Part shown: piece by piece, positions 1-10,346 of the stretch
Numbering within the stretch: position 1 is the first letter of the stretch
How the letters are laid out: each line of letters opens with the position of its first letter
Source of the DNA: Buchnera aphidicola (Chaitophorus viminalis)
GTDB lineage: Bacteria; Pseudomonadota; Gammaproteobacteria; Enterobacterales; Enterobacteriaceae
Direction of reading: 5' to 3'
NCBI RefSeq assembly: GCF_026122795.1
Contig: NZ_JAIWQV010000001.1
Span: 62,001-126,000, forward strand
Length of the DNA: 64,000 nt
The notes under the pieces: model-generated
What the model was told of the DNA's origin: nothing
What the model saw: only the letters and a program-made list of their open reading frames with translations
The model's database searches: none
Position numbers and translations under genes: made by a program

Positions 1-13
1 TATTAATAGAGAA

Positions 14-1384
14 ATGAATTTTAAAATAGCTCTTATTGGAAATAAAAATGTAGGCAAATCTACAATATTTAATAATTTAACAAAAACTAAACAATCTTTA
101 GTATTAAAAAAATATAAGAATTTATCTAGAGATCGACAAACTGGATTATTTATATTAAAAAAAAAAATAATTAAATTAATAGATACAGCAAGTTTTTTTC
201 CATCAAAAAAAGATATTTTAAAAAAAGAAATATTTATACAAAATAATTTAGCTATATCTGAATCTGATATAATATTTTTTATAGTTAATGCAGAATCTGG
301 ATTAACATATTCAGATTTAGAAATATCTAAAAAATTAAGAAAATATGAAAAACCAGTTTTTTTAATTATAAATAAAATAGATCAATTAAAAAACCTTGAT
401 TATATAAATGATTTTTATAAATTAGGATTTCAAGAAATATTTAAAATTTCAGCTTTAAGTAAAAAAAGTTTAAAAAAATTCAAAAAAAATATTTTGTTTG
501 TTTTTAAAAATAATCAATCTTTAAAAAATAAACTAAAATTATTTCAAAAAATTTTTTTATTAAAAAATATTAATTTTACAATTAAAGTTTCTGTTATAGG
601 TAAACCAAATGCAGGAAAATCTACTTTAATTAATAGGTTAATAAAAAAAAATGATAGAATTATTACTTCTAAAATTTCTGGAACAACAAGAAATACAGTT
701 CTAGTATCTACAATTTTTAAAAATATAAAATATATTTTTCTTGATACTGCTGGTATAAGAAGAAAATCTAAAATAAATAGTGATTTAGAAAATATATTTG
801 TCAAAAAATCTATTTCTGCTGTTAAAAATTCAGATTTATCAATATTAGTTATTGATGTCAAAGAAAAAATTATTTCTAATCAAGATATTAATTTATCGAA
901 TTTAATTTATAAATCTAGATCATCTATGATTATTTTGTTAAATAAATGGGATTTATTAAATAAACAAGATCGAATATTTTTTAAAAAAAAATTTTTATTT
1001 CGTTTTCGCTTTATTAAGAATATAAAGTTTTATTATATTTCTGCAATTTTTACAAAAAATATTCGAAATTTAATTTTAAAATCTATAAAAAAAATATATT
1101 TTTTACAAAATAAAAAACATAGTAGTACATTTTTAACAAAAATTTTATACAAAGCAGTGAAGAATCAAAAACCTTTATCAAGAAATAGTTATATTCGTAC
1201 GAAATTAAAGTATGCTCATTCTGGTGGAATAAATCCACCAATTATTATTATACATGGAAATAGAGTAAATAATTTATCTACATCATATAAAAAATATTTA
1301 AATAATTTTTTTAAATCTTCTTTAAATTTATTTGGAATTCCTTTAACTTTAGAATTCAAAAATAGTCGAAATCCTTATGTTTAA
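14..1384 (+). CDS. der: GTPase Der (EngA), ribosome assembly
   Basis: Tandem-GTPase protein that acts in assembly of the 50S ribosomal subunit. Two G domains are visible, with P-loops GNKNVGKS (residues 9-16) and GKPNAGKS (about 195-202), NKID and NKWD base-specificity motifs, and a C-terminal KH-like domain with the conserved KYAHSGG and PPIIIIHGN segments. At 456 residues it is shorter than E. coli Der (490): the acidic linker between the G domains and the basic tail after NPY are missing. In the first G domain the switch-II motif DTGG is replaced by DTAS (57-60), which may impair hydrolysis; the second domain keeps DTAG. The ATG at 14 follows an AGAGA stretch and fits the family start. Convergent with fdx. 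Confidence 0.95.
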   Translation: MNFKIALIGNKNVGKSTIFNNLTKTKQSLVLKKYKNLSRDRQTGLFILKKKIIKLIDTASFFPSKKDILKKEIFIQNNLAISESDIIFFIVNAESGLTYSDLEISKKLRKYEKPVFLIINKIDQLKNLDYINDFYKLGFQEIFKISALSKKSLKKFKKNILFVFKNNQSLKNKLKLFQKIFLLKNINFTIKVSVIGKPNAGKSTLINRLIKKNDRIITSKISGTTRNTVLVSTIFKNIKYIFLDTAGIRRKSKINSDLENIFVKKSISAVKNSDLSILVIDVKEKIISNQDINLSNLIYKSRSSMIILLNKWDLLNKQDRIFFKKKFLFRFRFIKNIKFYYISAIFTKNIRNLILKSIKKIYFLQNKKHSSTFLTKILYKAVKNQKPLSRNSYIRTKLKYAHSGGINPPIIIIHGNRVNNLSTSYKKYLNNFFKSSLNLFGIPLTLEFKNSRNPYV

Positions 1385-1389
1385 AAAAT

Positions 1390-1426
1390 ATTTTATAATT
1401 AAATTTCATGAAAAAATTTATAAAAT
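1390..1426. terminator. Hairpin between convergent der and fdx
   Basis: A 9-bp perfect inverted repeat (ATTTTATAA at 1390-1398 with TTATAAAAT at 1418-1426) encloses a partly paired 19-nt segment centred on CATG. It fills the 41-bp space between two convergent genes and reaches the fdx stop codon. Being all A/T it is a weak terminator at best, and chance is possible at this base composition. Confidence 0.3.
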
Positions 1427-1752
1427 TAATTATAGTTTGTAGTATATTTAGGAATTTTAACTTCAATATTTGATTTCCCTAATTTTGCTTGACATGACAA
1501 TCTACTATTTTCAGTTAAATTCCATGCTTTATCTAAAACATCTTCTTCTTTTTCTGTAATTTGAGATAATGTAGTAAAACCTTTTTTTATTATACAATGA
1601 CATGTACTACAAGAGCATGATTTTTCACAAGCATGTTCAATTTTTATTTTATTTCTTAAAGCAACATCTAAAATAGATTCTCCTTCTTTCCCAAAAAAAG
1701 AACCTCCATGGGGTAATAATTTTTTATGTGGTAAAAATTTTATTTTAGGCAT
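1426..1752 (-). CDS. fdx: [2Fe-2S] ferredoxin of the ISC system
   Basis: Adrenodoxin-type ferredoxin that supplies electrons for cluster assembly on IscU. It has 108 residues against about 111 in E. coli. The four cluster ligands follow the family pattern: three cysteines in [10 protein letters not shown] (about 42-51; the central ones are the ligands) and a fourth in LSCQAK near residue 87. It is the last gene of the minus-strand isc block, starting only 35 bp after the hscB stop codon; in E. coli and many relatives hscA occupies this place. Its reductase may be Fpr, encoded at 15044-15796. Confidence 0.95.
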   Translation of the reverse strand: MPKIKFLPHKKLLPHGGSFFGKEGESILDVALRNKIKIEHACEKSCSCSTCHCIIKKGFTTLSQITEKEEDVLDKAWNLTENSRLSCQAKLGKSNIEVKIPKYTTNYN

Positions 1753-1787
1753 TCTATCTACTCTTAATGAAATTAATTTTAAAAATT

Positions 1788-2296
1788 TTATAATGATTTT
1801 ATTTTTCTAATTTTTTTTTTAAAATTATATAAAAATAATATTTTTTGAAATATAATAAAAGATTTTTTCCAAGATTTATTTTTAAATTTTTCTAAAATTT
1901 TTTTAATATATTTTTTTAATAATTGATTAATTTTTTTATAAAATAAATTAATTTGATTTATATTATTTTTTTTGGTTTTTATTTGATTTAATATTTTATA
2001 ATATTTGAATTGTTTATTTAAAAAATTTTGATTTAAATTAATATTTATTGTTAATAATTTTAAATCGAATCCATTTAATTTTAAAATATATTGCATACGT
2101 TTTATTGGATTTTTTAAAATTTTATAACCTTTATTAATATAAATAGATTTTTTTAATGCTTTTTTTTTTTTTTTATAGAACAATTAACAAAAAAGTCAGG
2201 ATGATATTTCTTCTGTAAAGAATAATATTTTTTAGATAAATCTTTTACTTTAATATTGAATTTTTGTGGTAATTTAAAATAACTAAAATAATTCAT
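1788..2296 (-). pseudogene. hscB: Co-chaperone HscB, frame broken at an A15 run (possibly rescued by slippage)
   Basis: J-domain co-chaperone that in other bacteria delivers IscU to the Hsp70 HscA. An ATG at 2294-2296 opens a frame MNYFSYFKLP with the J-domain HPD motif (YHPDFF, about residues 32-37). At about residue 45 it enters a run of 15 A (2160-2174 on this strand), after which this frame stops within three codons. One extra A, or a -1 slip, joins it to a frame running to 1788 that encodes the rest of the protein (RMQYILKLNGFDL onward). The joined product would be 169 residues; E. coli HscB has 171. So a full-length coding region is present with a single-base defect in a slippery tract. 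It may be made at reduced level through polymerase slippage, or be newly inactivated; loss of hscA favours decay. Confidence 0.8.
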
Positions 2297-2376
2297 ATTT
2301 TCTCTTTTTTTATTTTAATTTTATAAATTGAGTTTTATTCATAAAGAAGTTATTAAGATTGTATAAATTTTAATTT

Positions 2377-2766
2377 TTATTTAATTTTATTTTTATTTTT
2401 ATAATCTTGAATTGCAGCTTTAATAGCACTTTCAGCTAAAATAGAGCAATGTATTTTAACTGGTGGTAAACTCAATTTTTTTGCTATAGATTTATTTTTT
2501 ATTTGACTTGCAGAATTTATAGATTTTCCTTTAATCCATTCTGTGATTAAAGAACTAGATGCAATAGCAGAACCACACCCATACGTTTTAAAACGTACAT
2601 CTTCAATAATTCCTTTTTTATTAACTTTAATTTCTAATTTCATCACATCTCCACATGCTGGAGCTCCAACTAAACCACTTCCTATTTTTTTACTTTTTTT
2701 ATTAGAAAAAGATCCTACGTTTCTAGGATTTTCATAATGATCTAAAACTTCTTTACTATATGCCAT
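2377..2766 (-). CDS. iscU: Iron-sulfur cluster scaffold IscU
   Basis: Scaffold on which IscS-derived sulfur and iron are assembled into [2Fe-2S] clusters. At 129 residues it has the usual length. The three ligand cysteines are present: GAPACGD (C38), TYGCGSA (C64) and KIHCSIL (C107). The motif LPPVK (100-104), by which HscA recognises IscU, is intact although hscA is absent from this operon. It lies between iscS (32 bp upstream) and hscB; iscA, which follows iscU in E. coli, is missing. Confidence 0.97.
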   Translation of the reverse strand: MAYSKEVLDHYENPRNVGSFSNKKSKKIGSGLVGAPACGDVMKLEIKVNKKGIIEDVRFKTYGCGSAIASSSLITEWIKGKSINSASQIKNKSIAKKLSLPPVKIHCSILAESAIKAAIQDYKNKNKIK

Positions 2767-2798
2767 TTAATTCATCCTTTTTAAAGTTTAATATAAAA

Positions 2799-4016
2799 TT
2801 AAGTATTCCAATTCACTTTATCTAAATCAATACCATTTTGATACATTTCCCATAAAGGAGATAAATTACGTAGTTTTTTTACAGATTTTTTCACTAATTT
2901 AATAGTAAATTTAATATCTTGTAATGTTGTAAAACGACCTATAGAAAACCTTATAGAACTATGTGCTAATTCATCTTTTAATCCAAGTGATTTTAATACA
3001 TATGATGGTTCTAAACTAGCTGAAGTACAAGCTGATCCAGATGAAATTCCAATTTCTTTTAAAGACATAATTAGAGATTCTCCTTCAATATATTTAAAAC
3101 TAATATTTAATATATAAGGAGTTCCTTTTTTTAAATTTAAATTACTATTTAAATGAATCTCTTTAATTTTTGATAAACCATTCCATAAAATATCTCTTAA
3201 TTGTTTGATTTTCAAATAATCTTTTTTAATTTTTTTTCTAGCCAGTTTACATGCTTGACTCATACCTACAATTTGATGTACTGCTAAAGTTCCAGATCTC
3301 ATACCTCTTTCGTGTCCTCCACCATGTATTTGTGGATAAATTCTAACTCTAGGTTTTCTTTTTACATATAATACTCCTATACCTTTAGGTCCATAAATTT
3401 TATGTGCAGAAAAAGATAATAAATTAATTTGTGTTTGTTTTAAATTTAAAGGTATTTTTCCTACACTTTGAGTAGCATCTACATGAAAGAAAATATTATT
3501 TAAAAGACAAATTTTAGATATTTTTTTTATATTTTGTATAGCTCCAGTTTCATTATTTACATGCATAATTGAAATTAAAATGGTTTTTTTTGATATTTTT
3601 TTTTGTAGTTCTTCTAAATTAATTAGCCCATTTTTTTTTGGTTTTAAATATGTAATTTTAAAATTTTTACTTTCTAAATATCGACATGTATCTAAAACAG
3701 ATTTGTGTTCTGTTTGACTAGTAATAATATGATTTCCTTTTTTTTTATAAAAATCAGTAATACCTTTTATAGCTAAATTGTTTGATTCTGTAGCTCCTGA
3801 AGTAAAAATAATTTCTCGAGGATCTGCATGAATTAATTTAGAAATCTCAAATCTAGCAATATTTACAGCTTCTTCAGCAGACCATCCAAATTTATGTGAT
3901 CTGGATGCAGAATTTCCAAATATTCCATCTATAGTTAAATATTTTATCATTTTTTTTGCAACTATAGGATCTACTGGCGTAGTAGAAGCATAATCTAAAT
4001 AAATTGGAATTTTCAT
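2799..4016 (-). CDS. iscS: Cysteine desulfurase IscS
   Basis: PLP enzyme that removes sulfur from cysteine for Fe-S clusters, and also for tRNA thiolation through the TusDCB relay encoded at 50407-51486. It has 405 residues, essentially the E. coli length. Visible features are the PLP-lysine segment [10 protein letters not shown] (about 203-212), the active-site cysteine loop [10 protein letters not shown] (about 323-332) and the conserved tail SPLWEMY that contacts IscU. First gene of the minus-strand isc block; no iscR regulator precedes it, so the E. coli Fe-S feedback circuit is not evident here. Confidence 0.97.
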   Translation of the reverse strand: MKIPIYLDYASTTPVDPIVAKKMIKYLTIDGIFGNSASRSHKFGWSAEEAVNIARFEISKLIHADPREIIFTSGATESNNLAIKGITDFYKKKGNHIITSQTEHKSVLDTCRYLESKNFKITYLKPKKNGLINLEELQKKISKKTILISIMHVNNETGAIQNIKKISKICLLNNIFFHVDATQSVGKIPLNLKQTQINLLSFSAHKIYGPKGIGVLYVKRKPRVRIYPQIHGGGHERGMRSGTLAVHQIVGMSQACKLARKKIKKDYLKIKQLRDILWNGLSKIKEIHLNSNLNLKKGTPYILNISFKYIEGESLIMSLKEIGISSGSACTSASLEPSYVLKSLGLKDELAHSSIRFSIGRFTTLQDIKFTIKLVKKSVKKLRNLSPLWEMYQNGIDLDKVNWNT

Positions 4017-4201
4017 TTTTTTTGTATACTCTTAAAGAACTTTTTGATTATATTAGATTGATAATTATATGAATATATTTGTATATAATTAAAAAAAATT
4101 TTTATCTTTAATATATTATACATTATAGCAAATTAAATATTGAGTATTTTATAGAATTTTAAATAGATTCAATAAAATTAATTTTAGTAAAATAATTATT
4201 C

Positions 4202-4230
4202 TTGATTTTTTTATTAAATTGTATTATATA
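4202..4230 (+). promoter_or_regulatory. Candidate sigma-70 promoter of tRNA-Trp
   Basis: TTGATT (4202-4207) and TATATA (4225-4230) are separated by 17 bp and lie 25 bp upstream of the tRNA. The -10 match is easily produced by chance in such A/T-rich DNA; the -35 box and position give modest support. Confidence 0.35.
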
Positions 4231-4255
4231 AAATATTGTTTTTATTTTTTTTTAT

Positions 4256-4328
4256 AAGGGTGTAGTTCAATTGGCAGAGCATCGGTCTCCAAAACCGACT
4301 GTTGGGGGTTCAAATCCCTCCACCCTTG
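4256..4328 (+). tRNA. trpT: tRNA-Trp (CCA)
   Basis: Full cloverleaf. The acceptor stem AAGGGTG pairs with CACCCTT, the D arm begins GTTCAATTGGCAGAGC, the anticodon arm reads CGGTCTCCAAAACCG with anticodon CCA, and the T loop is TTCAAAT. The discriminator is G and no CCA end is encoded, so the tail must be added enzymatically. It stands alone between the isc block and ilvD. Confidence 0.96.
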
Positions 4329-4558
4329 TATAAAAATATTATCATAAAAAATTAAATTTAAATATTTTAAAGTAAATATTTAAGAAAATTTTTAGATAAA
4401 AGTATTTTATATATATTTATTATATTTCTTATAAAAAATTCTATTTATATAACAAAAATGTATAAAAATTTTTTAAAAATTTTTATATTTGTAAATGATG
4501 TTTGTTTATAAAAATTTAAAAAAAATATTTTATTAAATATTTTTATGGAATAAAAATT

Positions 4559-6421
4559 ATGCCTGAATATCGTTCTAAAAAAAGTACTCATGGAAGAAAT
4601 ATGTCTGGAGCCAGAGCTTTATGGAGAGCTACTGGAATGACTGATCAAGATTTTGGAAAACCAATTATTGCTATAGTAAATTCTTTTACTGAATTTGTTC
4701 CAGGTCATATTCATCTTAGAGAAGTTGCACGTCTAATTTCAAAAGAAATATATAATTCAGGTGGTATTCCGAGAGAATTTAATACTATTGCTATTGATGA
4801 TGGTATTGCAATGGGTCATTCAGGAATGTTATATTCATTACCTTCGCGTGATTTAATTGCAGATTCAATAGAATATATGATTAATGCGCATTGCGTAGAT
4901 GCTATGATTTGTATTTCAAATTGTGATAAAATTACTCCTGGTATGTTAATGAGTGCTTTAAGATTAAATATTCCTACAGTTTTTGTCTCTGGTGGACCAA
5001 TGGAAGCAGGTAAAAAACTTAATACTCAGAATAATATATTAAATAATTTTAAATTAGATTTAGTAGATGCTATAATGAGTAGTGCAAATCCAAGTTTTTC
5101 TGATTTAGAAGTAGATCAAATTGAAAAATCAGCTTGTCCTACATGTGGTTCTTGTTCAGGAATGTTTACCGCTAATTCTATGAATTGTTTAATAGAAGCA
5201 TTAGGTTTAGCTCTTCCAGGAAACGGTACTTTATTGGCTACACATATTGATAGAAAAAAATTATTTTTAAAAGGATCTAGATTAATTGTTAAAATTACTC
5301 AAGATTATTATAAAAATAATAATCAAGAATATTTACCTCGTTCAATAGCTAATAAAAATTCTTTTTTAAATGCGATGTCATTAGATATAGCTATGGGTGG
5401 GTCTACAAATACTGTTTTACACTTATTAGCTGCAGCATATGAAGGAAAAGTAAATTTTACAATTAAAGATATTAATTTTTTATCTAAAAAAATACCACAT
5501 ATATGTAAAGTTTCTCCAAGTACATCTTTATATCATATGGAGGATGTACATAGAGCTGGAGGAATTATATCTATTTTATCTGAATTAAATAAAAATAAAT
5601 TAATTAATTCAAAAGTTAAAAATATACTTGGGTTAACTTTAGATCAAACATGTAAAAAATATGATGTTTTATTAACAAAAGATAAAAAAATAAAAAAATT
5701 TTTTTTAGCAGGACCGTTAGGACGTAGAACAAAAAAAGCTTTTTCTCAATCATTTAGATGGAATAAATTAGATTTAAATAGAAAAACAGGATGTATTCGA
5801 TCTATAAAAAATTCTTATAGTAAAGATGGAGGTTTGGCAGTTTTATATGGAAATCTTGCATTAGATGGATGTATTGTGAAAACTGCTAGTGTTGATGAAA
5901 AATTAAAAATATTTACAGGACCTGCTAAAGTTTATGAATCACAAGAAGATGCATCTTTTGCTATATTAAATAAAAAGATTTGTATTGGAGATGTCATTGT
6001 TATTAGATATGAAGGACCTAAAGGTGGTCCTGGAATGCAAGAAATGTTATATCCTACAACATATTTAAAATCAATGGGTTTAGATAAATCGTGTGCATTA
6101 ATAACAGATGGAAGATTTTCAGGAGGAACTTCTGGTTTATCTATAGGTCATATTTCTCCAGAAGCTGCAAATAAAGGATTAATTTCTATAGTAAAAGACG
6201 GTGATTTAATAGAAATAAATATTTTAGAACGTAGTTTAAAGTTATTAATCTCTCAAAAAGAAATTACTCAAAGATTCATTTCAGAAAATAAAAGAAATAA
6301 ACCATTTACTCCTATCAATCGAAAACGTTTAGTATCTTCTTCTTTAAAATTTTATTCTTTCTTTGCAACAAGTGCAGACAAAGGAGCAGTGAAAGATAAA
6401 ATGAAATTAAAAAATTTTTAA
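4559..6421 (+). CDS. ilvD: Dihydroxy-acid dehydratase IlvD
   Basis: Fe-S dehydratase producing the 2-keto acids that give valine, isoleucine and the leucine precursor. It has 620 residues against 616 in E. coli and is collinear throughout: start [19 protein letters not shown], cluster cysteines in [10 protein letters not shown] (about 120-129) and [11 protein letters not shown] (about 193-203), and the C-terminal [11 protein letters not shown] and [10 protein letters not shown] segments. It leads ilvC by 86 bp, probably as one transcript ending at the hairpin near 8060. ilvA and ilvY, which separate these genes in E. coli, are absent. Confidence 0.98.
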   Translation: MPEYRSKKSTHGRNMSGARALWRATGMTDQDFGKPIIAIVNSFTEFVPGHIHLREVARLISKEIYNSGGIPREFNTIAIDDGIAMGHSGMLYSLPSRDLIADSIEYMINAHCVDAMICISNCDKITPGMLMSALRLNIPTVFVSGGPMEAGKKLNTQNNILNNFKLDLVDAIMSSANPSFSDLEVDQIEKSACPTCGSCSGMFTANSMNCLIEALGLALPGNGTLLATHIDRKKLFLKGSRLIVKITQDYYKNNNQEYLPRSIANKNSFLNAMSLDIAMGGSTNTVLHLLAAAYEGKVNFTIKDINFLSKKIPHICKVSPSTSLYHMEDVHRAGGIISILSELNKNKLINSKVKNILGLTLDQTCKKYDVLLTKDKKIKKFFLAGPLGRRTKKAFSQSFRWNKLDLNRKTGCIRSIKNSYSKDGGLAVLYGNLALDGCIVKTASVDEKLKIFTGPAKVYESQEDASFAILNKKICIGDVIVIRYEGPKGGPGMQEMLYPTTYLKSMGLDKSCALITDGRFSGGTSGLSIGHISPEAANKGLISIVKDGDLIEINILERSLKLLISQKEITQRFISENKRNKPFTPINRKRLVSSSLKFYSFFATSADKGAVKDKMKLKNF

Positions 6422-6507
6422 ATAAATATCATTTTATAAATTTATTTGAATAAATATTATTTTCCTGAAAAAATATAATATTTTATCAATAATGGAGTTA
6501 TTTAAAC

Positions 6508-7983
6508 ATGTTGAATTATTTTAATACATTAAATTTTCGTCAAAAAATTCAAGAATTAAGTCAATGTGAAATTATTCATAAAGAAAATTTTTTAAATGGA
6601 TTAAATATTTTAAAAAATAAAAAAATTGTAATTATAGGATGTGGTTCTCAAGGTTTAAATCAAGGTTTAAATATGAGAGATTCTGGTTTAGATGTTTCTT
6701 ATGCATTAAGAAAAAAAAGTATATTAAATCAAAATAAATCTTGGTTAAGAGCTACTAAAAATAATTTTTGTGTAGATACATATGAATCTCTCATTCCTAA
6801 AGCAGATTTAGTGATTAATTTAACTCCAGATAAACAACATGAAATTGTAATAAAAAAATTGCAGTTATTAATGAAAAAAAATTCTATATTAGGTTATTCT
6901 CATGGTTTTAATATTGTAGAAATGGGAACTATTATTAGAAAAGATATTACAGTAATTATGGTTGCTCCAAAATGTCCTGGAACAGAAGTACGTGAAGAAT
7001 ATAAAAGAGGATTTGGAGTGCCTGCATTAATTGCAGTACATAAAAAAAATAATATTTTAAAGAAAGGTTTAGATTATGCTAAAGCATGGGCTTTTTCAAT
7101 AGGATCGCATAAAGCTGGTGTGTTATATTCATCTTTTTCAGCTGAAGTTAAATCTGATTTAATGGGTGAACAAACCATATTATGTGGTTTATTACAAACT
7201 GGATCTATAGTTTTATATGAATATTTAGTAAATGAAGGTCATGATGCAGGATATTCTGGAAAATTAATTCAAAATGGATGGGAAGTAATTACAGAATCTC
7301 TCAAACATGGTGGTATTACTTTAATGATGAGTAGATTATCTAATCCATCTAAAATAAGAGCATATTATTTAGCACAGAGTTTAAAAAATATTTTTAGATC
7401 TTTATTTAAACAACATATGGATGATATTTTTTCAGGAAAATTTTCTTTAAATATGATTAAAGATTGGAAAAATAATGATAAGAAATTATTAAATTGGAGA
7501 AAAGAAACTCAAAAATCTATGTTTGAAAATTCTCCAAATTATTTAGACAATATTTTAGAAGAAGAATATTTTGCACATGGATTATTTATGGTAGCTTTAT
7601 TAAAAGCAGGAGTTGAATTAGCTTTTGAAACTATGTTGAGTGCAGGTATTCGTGAAGAATCTGCATATTATGAATCTTTACATGAATTACCTTTAATTGC
7701 AAATACTATTTCTAGAAAAAAATTATTTGAAATGAATATTGTAATATCAGATACTGCTGAATATGGTAATTATTTGTTTTCTAAAAATGCAATTCCTTTA
7801 TTAAAAGATTTTGTTATTAATTTAAAATATGGAGATTTAGGAAATCTTTTAGTATCTAATGATGTTGATAATATAATATTAAGAGATATTAATGAAAAAA
7901 TTTATAATCATCCAATTGAAAAAATTGGAAGAAAATTAAGAAAATATATGAAAGATATGAAAAAAATTGATTTAAAATCATAA
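6508..7983 (+). CDS. ilvC: Ketol-acid reductoisomerase IlvC (long form)
   Basis: NADPH-dependent isomerase-reductase upstream of IlvD in branched-chain amino-acid synthesis. It has 491 residues, the long class II form of enterobacteria, with a duplicated C-terminal domain. Visible features are the nucleotide-binding [20 protein letters not shown] (about 47-66), the segment [14 protein letters not shown] (about 152-165), and metal or substrate residues in GEQTILCG and the [17 protein letters not shown] region. A GGAG ribosome site lies 10 bp before the ATG. Makes an evident pair with ilvD. Confidence 0.98.
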   Translation: MLNYFNTLNFRQKIQELSQCEIIHKENFLNGLNILKNKKIVIIGCGSQGLNQGLNMRDSGLDVSYALRKKSILNQNKSWLRATKNNFCVDTYESLIPKADLVINLTPDKQHEIVIKKLQLLMKKNSILGYSHGFNIVEMGTIIRKDITVIMVAPKCPGTEVREEYKRGFGVPALIAVHKKNNILKKGLDYAKAWAFSIGSHKAGVLYSSFSAEVKSDLMGEQTILCGLLQTGSIVLYEYLVNEGHDAGYSGKLIQNGWEVITESLKHGGITLMMSRLSNPSKIRAYYLAQSLKNIFRSLFKQHMDDIFSGKFSLNMIKDWKNNDKKLLNWRKETQKSMFENSPNYLDNILEEEYFAHGLFMVALLKAGVELAFETMLSAGIREESAYYESLHELPLIANTISRKKLFEMNIVISDTAEYGNYLFSKNAIPLLKDFVINLKYGDLGNLLVSNDVDNIILRDINEKIYNHPIEKIGRKLRKYMKDMKKIDLKS

Positions 7984-8037
7984 ATATATATTTTTTGAAT
8001 AAATTTTTTATTTTATTAAATATTATTTTTTAGGAAT

Positions 8038-8073
8038 TATTTTTAAGAAAATTATTTTATTTTCTTAAAAATA
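8038..8073 (+). terminator. Hairpin terminator after ilvDC
   Basis: A perfect 15-bp inverted repeat (8038-8052 with 8059-8073) with a 6-nt loop TATTTT begins 55 bp after the ilvC stop. The stem contains one G-C pair. The following T tract is modest (TTCTAGTTATTTT), so efficiency is uncertain. The rest of the 300-bp spacer to trxA shows nothing gene-like. Confidence 0.55.
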
Positions 8074-8283
8074 TTCTAGTTATTTTTGAAATTTAATTTA
8101 AAATTTTATATTTTGAATAAATTTAAAATTATTAAATCAATTTTTTTAAATAATTTCACAAATATTCTTTTGAATTTAATACTTAATTTATTATAAAATT
8201 TTAAAATTTTATAAAAATTTTATTATTTTGTATATATAATTACTTAAAAACATATTTTTAAAAATATTTTAGAGATTTTATTT

Positions 8284-8613
8284 ATGACAAACAAAATTAA
8301 AAATATTACAGATGAAAATTTTAAAAAATATTTATTAACAAATAAAAAATATCTTTTAGTAGATTTTTGGGCTACTTGGTGTGCTCCATGTCAATCTTTA
8401 TCTGTTATATTAAAAGAAATTTATAATCAATATCAAGATTGCTTGAAAATTATAAAAATTGATGTTGAAAAAAATATTAAACTTACATCTAAGTATTCTG
8501 TACAAAGTATACCAACTTTAATTTTATTTAAAAAAGATCAAGTTATTGATAAAAATATTGGATTTTTGTCTAAAGAACAACTATGTTTATTTTTAAATAA
8601 ACATATGCAATAA
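8284..8613 (+). CDS. trxA: Thioredoxin TrxA with CAPC active site
   Basis: Cytosolic thiol-disulfide reductant for ribonucleotide reductase and others. It has 109 residues, the E. coli length, and starts with MTNKIKNITDENF. The fold is recognised by VDFWATWC, the cis-proline segment SIPT near residue 76 and the FKKDQ turn. The active site is WCAPC (32-36) rather than the near-universal WCGPC, a Gly to Ala change between the redox cysteines. trxA precedes rho here as in E. coli; rhlB and other neighbours are gone. Confidence 0.95.
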   Translation: MTNKIKNITDENFKKYLLTNKKYLLVDFWATWCAPCQSLSVILKEIYNQYQDCLKIIKIDVEKNIKLTSKYSVQSIPTLILFKKDQVIDKNIGFLSKEQLCLFLNKHMQ

Positions 8614-8729
8614 TTTTTTTTTAAAGTTATATATTTTAAATACATTCTTATTTAGAATTTTAATTTAAAAAAAATTAAAAAATATATTTTCAAAATTATT
8701 ACTTTTCTATTTATTAAGAACTTATCATT

Positions 8730-9989
8730 ATGAATCTAACAATTCTAAAGAACACCCCTGTATCAAAATTAATCATACTTGGAGAAAAAGTTGGTTTAAA
8801 AAATTTAGCTCGTATAAGAAAACAAGATATTATTTTTTCAATTTTAAAACAGCATGCTAAAAGTGGAGAAGATATTTTTGGAGATGGAGTATTAGAAATA
8901 TTACAAGATGGATTTGGATTTTTACGATCTTTAAATAGTTCTTATCTAGCAGGTCCAGATGACATTTATGTTTCTCCTAGCCAAATTAGAAGATTTAATT
9001 TAAGAACAGGTGATACAATTTCAGGAAAAATTAGACCACCTAAAGATGGAGAAAGGTATTTTGCTTTATTAAAAGTAAATAAAGTAAATTATGATCAACC
9101 TGAAAACGCTAGAAATAAAATTTTATTTGAAAATTTAACACCCACTCATGCGAATTCTCGTTTAAGAATGGAAAGAGGTAATGGATCTACTGAAGATTTA
9201 ACTGCACGTGTTTTAGATTTAGCTTCTCCAATAGGTCGAGGACAAAGAGGATTAATTGTAGCTCCTCCTAAAGCTGGTAAAACTATGTTGATTCAAAATA
9301 TTGCTCAAAGTATTGCATATAATCATTCAGATTGTGTATTAATGGTTTTATTGATTGATGAAAGACCGGAAGAAGTTACTGAAATGAGAAAATTAGTACA
9401 TGGAGAAGTAATAGCTTCTACATTTGATGAACCAGCATTACGTCATGTTCAAGTTTCTGAAATGGTTATTGAAAAAGCTAAAAGATTAGTAGAACATAAA
9501 AAAGATGTAATTATTCTTTTAGATTCTATTACAAGATTAGCTAGAGCATATAATACTATTGTACCTTCTTCTGGAAAAGTATTAACAGGTGGAGTCGATG
9601 CTAATGCATTACATAGACCGAAAAGATTTTTTGGAGCAGCTAGAAATGTTGAAGAAGGTGGTAGTTTAACAATTATTGCTACTGCTTTAGTAGATACTGG
9701 ATCTAAAATGGATGAAGTCATTTATGAAGAATTTAAAGGTACAGGAAATATGGAATTACCTTTATCTAGAAAAATTGCTGAAAAAAGAGTTTTTCCAGCA
9801 ATTGATTATAATCTTTCTGGAACACGAAAAGAAGAGTTATTAACGTCTACTCATGAATTAAAAAAAATGTGGGTTTTAAGAAAAATTCTTCATCCTTTAT
9901 CTGAAATAGATGCAATAGAATTTTTAATTAATAGATTATCTGTAAGTAGAACTAATGAAGAATTTTTTGATTTAATGAAACGTGGATAA
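8730..9989 (+). CDS. rho: Transcription termination factor Rho
   Basis: Hexameric RNA-dependent ATPase. It has 419 residues, the same as E. coli. The N-terminal start [14 protein letters not shown], the RNA-binding fold (GFGFLRS, about 62-68), the Walker [10 protein letters not shown] (about 178-186), the Walker B segment [16 protein letters not shown] (about 259-274) and the Q-loop/R-loop region are all conserved. Substitutions are few compared with neighbouring genes, indicating strong constraint. Followed by the tRNA-Arg/His/Pro cluster. Confidence 0.98.
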   Translation: MNLTILKNTPVSKLIILGEKVGLKNLARIRKQDIIFSILKQHAKSGEDIFGDGVLEILQDGFGFLRSLNSSYLAGPDDIYVSPSQIRRFNLRTGDTISGKIRPPKDGERYFALLKVNKVNYDQPENARNKILFENLTPTHANSRLRMERGNGSTEDLTARVLDLASPIGRGQRGLIVAPPKAGKTMLIQNIAQSIAYNHSDCVLMVLLIDERPEEVTEMRKLVHGEVIASTFDEPALRHVQVSEMVIEKAKRLVEHKKDVIILLDSITRLARAYNTIVPSSGKVLTGGVDANALHRPKRFFGAARNVEEGGSLTIIATALVDTGSKMDEVIYEEFKGTGNMELPLSRKIAEKRVFPAIDYNLSGTRKEELLTSTHELKKMWVLRKILHPLSEIDAIEFLINRLSVSRTNEEFFDLMKRG

Positions 9990-10152
9990 AATTTATTTTT
10001 TAATATATTTTTATATAAATTATATTTATAAATATACAAAATTCATATAATTCCTATCTGATATATTTTTTTTAGAATTAAAAAAAAATTATTTTTTAAT
10101 TTATTTTTTTAGATATAAAAAAATATGTTATTAATATTTATAAAAATAATTT

Positions 10153-10180
10153 TTGATTATTGTGTGAGATTTTTTAAAAT
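10153..10180 (+). promoter_or_regulatory. Candidate promoter of the Arg-His-Pro tRNA cluster
   Basis: TTGATT (10153-10158) and TAAAAT (10175-10180), spacer 16 bp, place initiation a few bases before the tRNA-Arg 5' end at 10191. The same TTGATT/TAAAAT pair precedes tRNA-Asn. Confidence 0.4.
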
Positions 10181-10190
10181 ATATATAAAT

Positions 10191-10264
10191 ACGCTTGTAG
10201 CTCAGTCGGATAGAGCGCTACTTTCCGAAAGTAGAGGCCTCAGGTTCAAATCCTGTCAAGCGTA
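10191..10264 (+). tRNA. argX: tRNA-Arg (CCG)
   Basis: The acceptor ACGCTTG pairs with CAAGCGT; the anticodon arm CTACT-TTCCGAA-AGTAG gives anticodon CCG; T loop TTCAAAT; discriminator A; no encoded CCA. It corresponds to argX, first gene of the E. coli argX-hisR-leuT-proM operon, whose order is kept here apart from leuT. Confidence 0.96.
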
Positions 10265-10346
10265 TATAAATAGAATTATTGTTAATTTATATTGATAATT
10301 TTTTAAAATTATAATATATTTATTTAAATATAAATAAATATAATTT

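Noticed and set aside
544-861. Minus-strand open frame of 105 codons inside der
   Set aside because: Antisense shadow of a conserved gene; no family features or ribosome site.
2543-2737. Plus-strand open frame inside iscU
   Set aside because: Shadow of the conserved iscU coding strand.
9449-9721. Minus-strand open frame inside rho
   Set aside because: Shadow of the conserved ATPase domain of rho.
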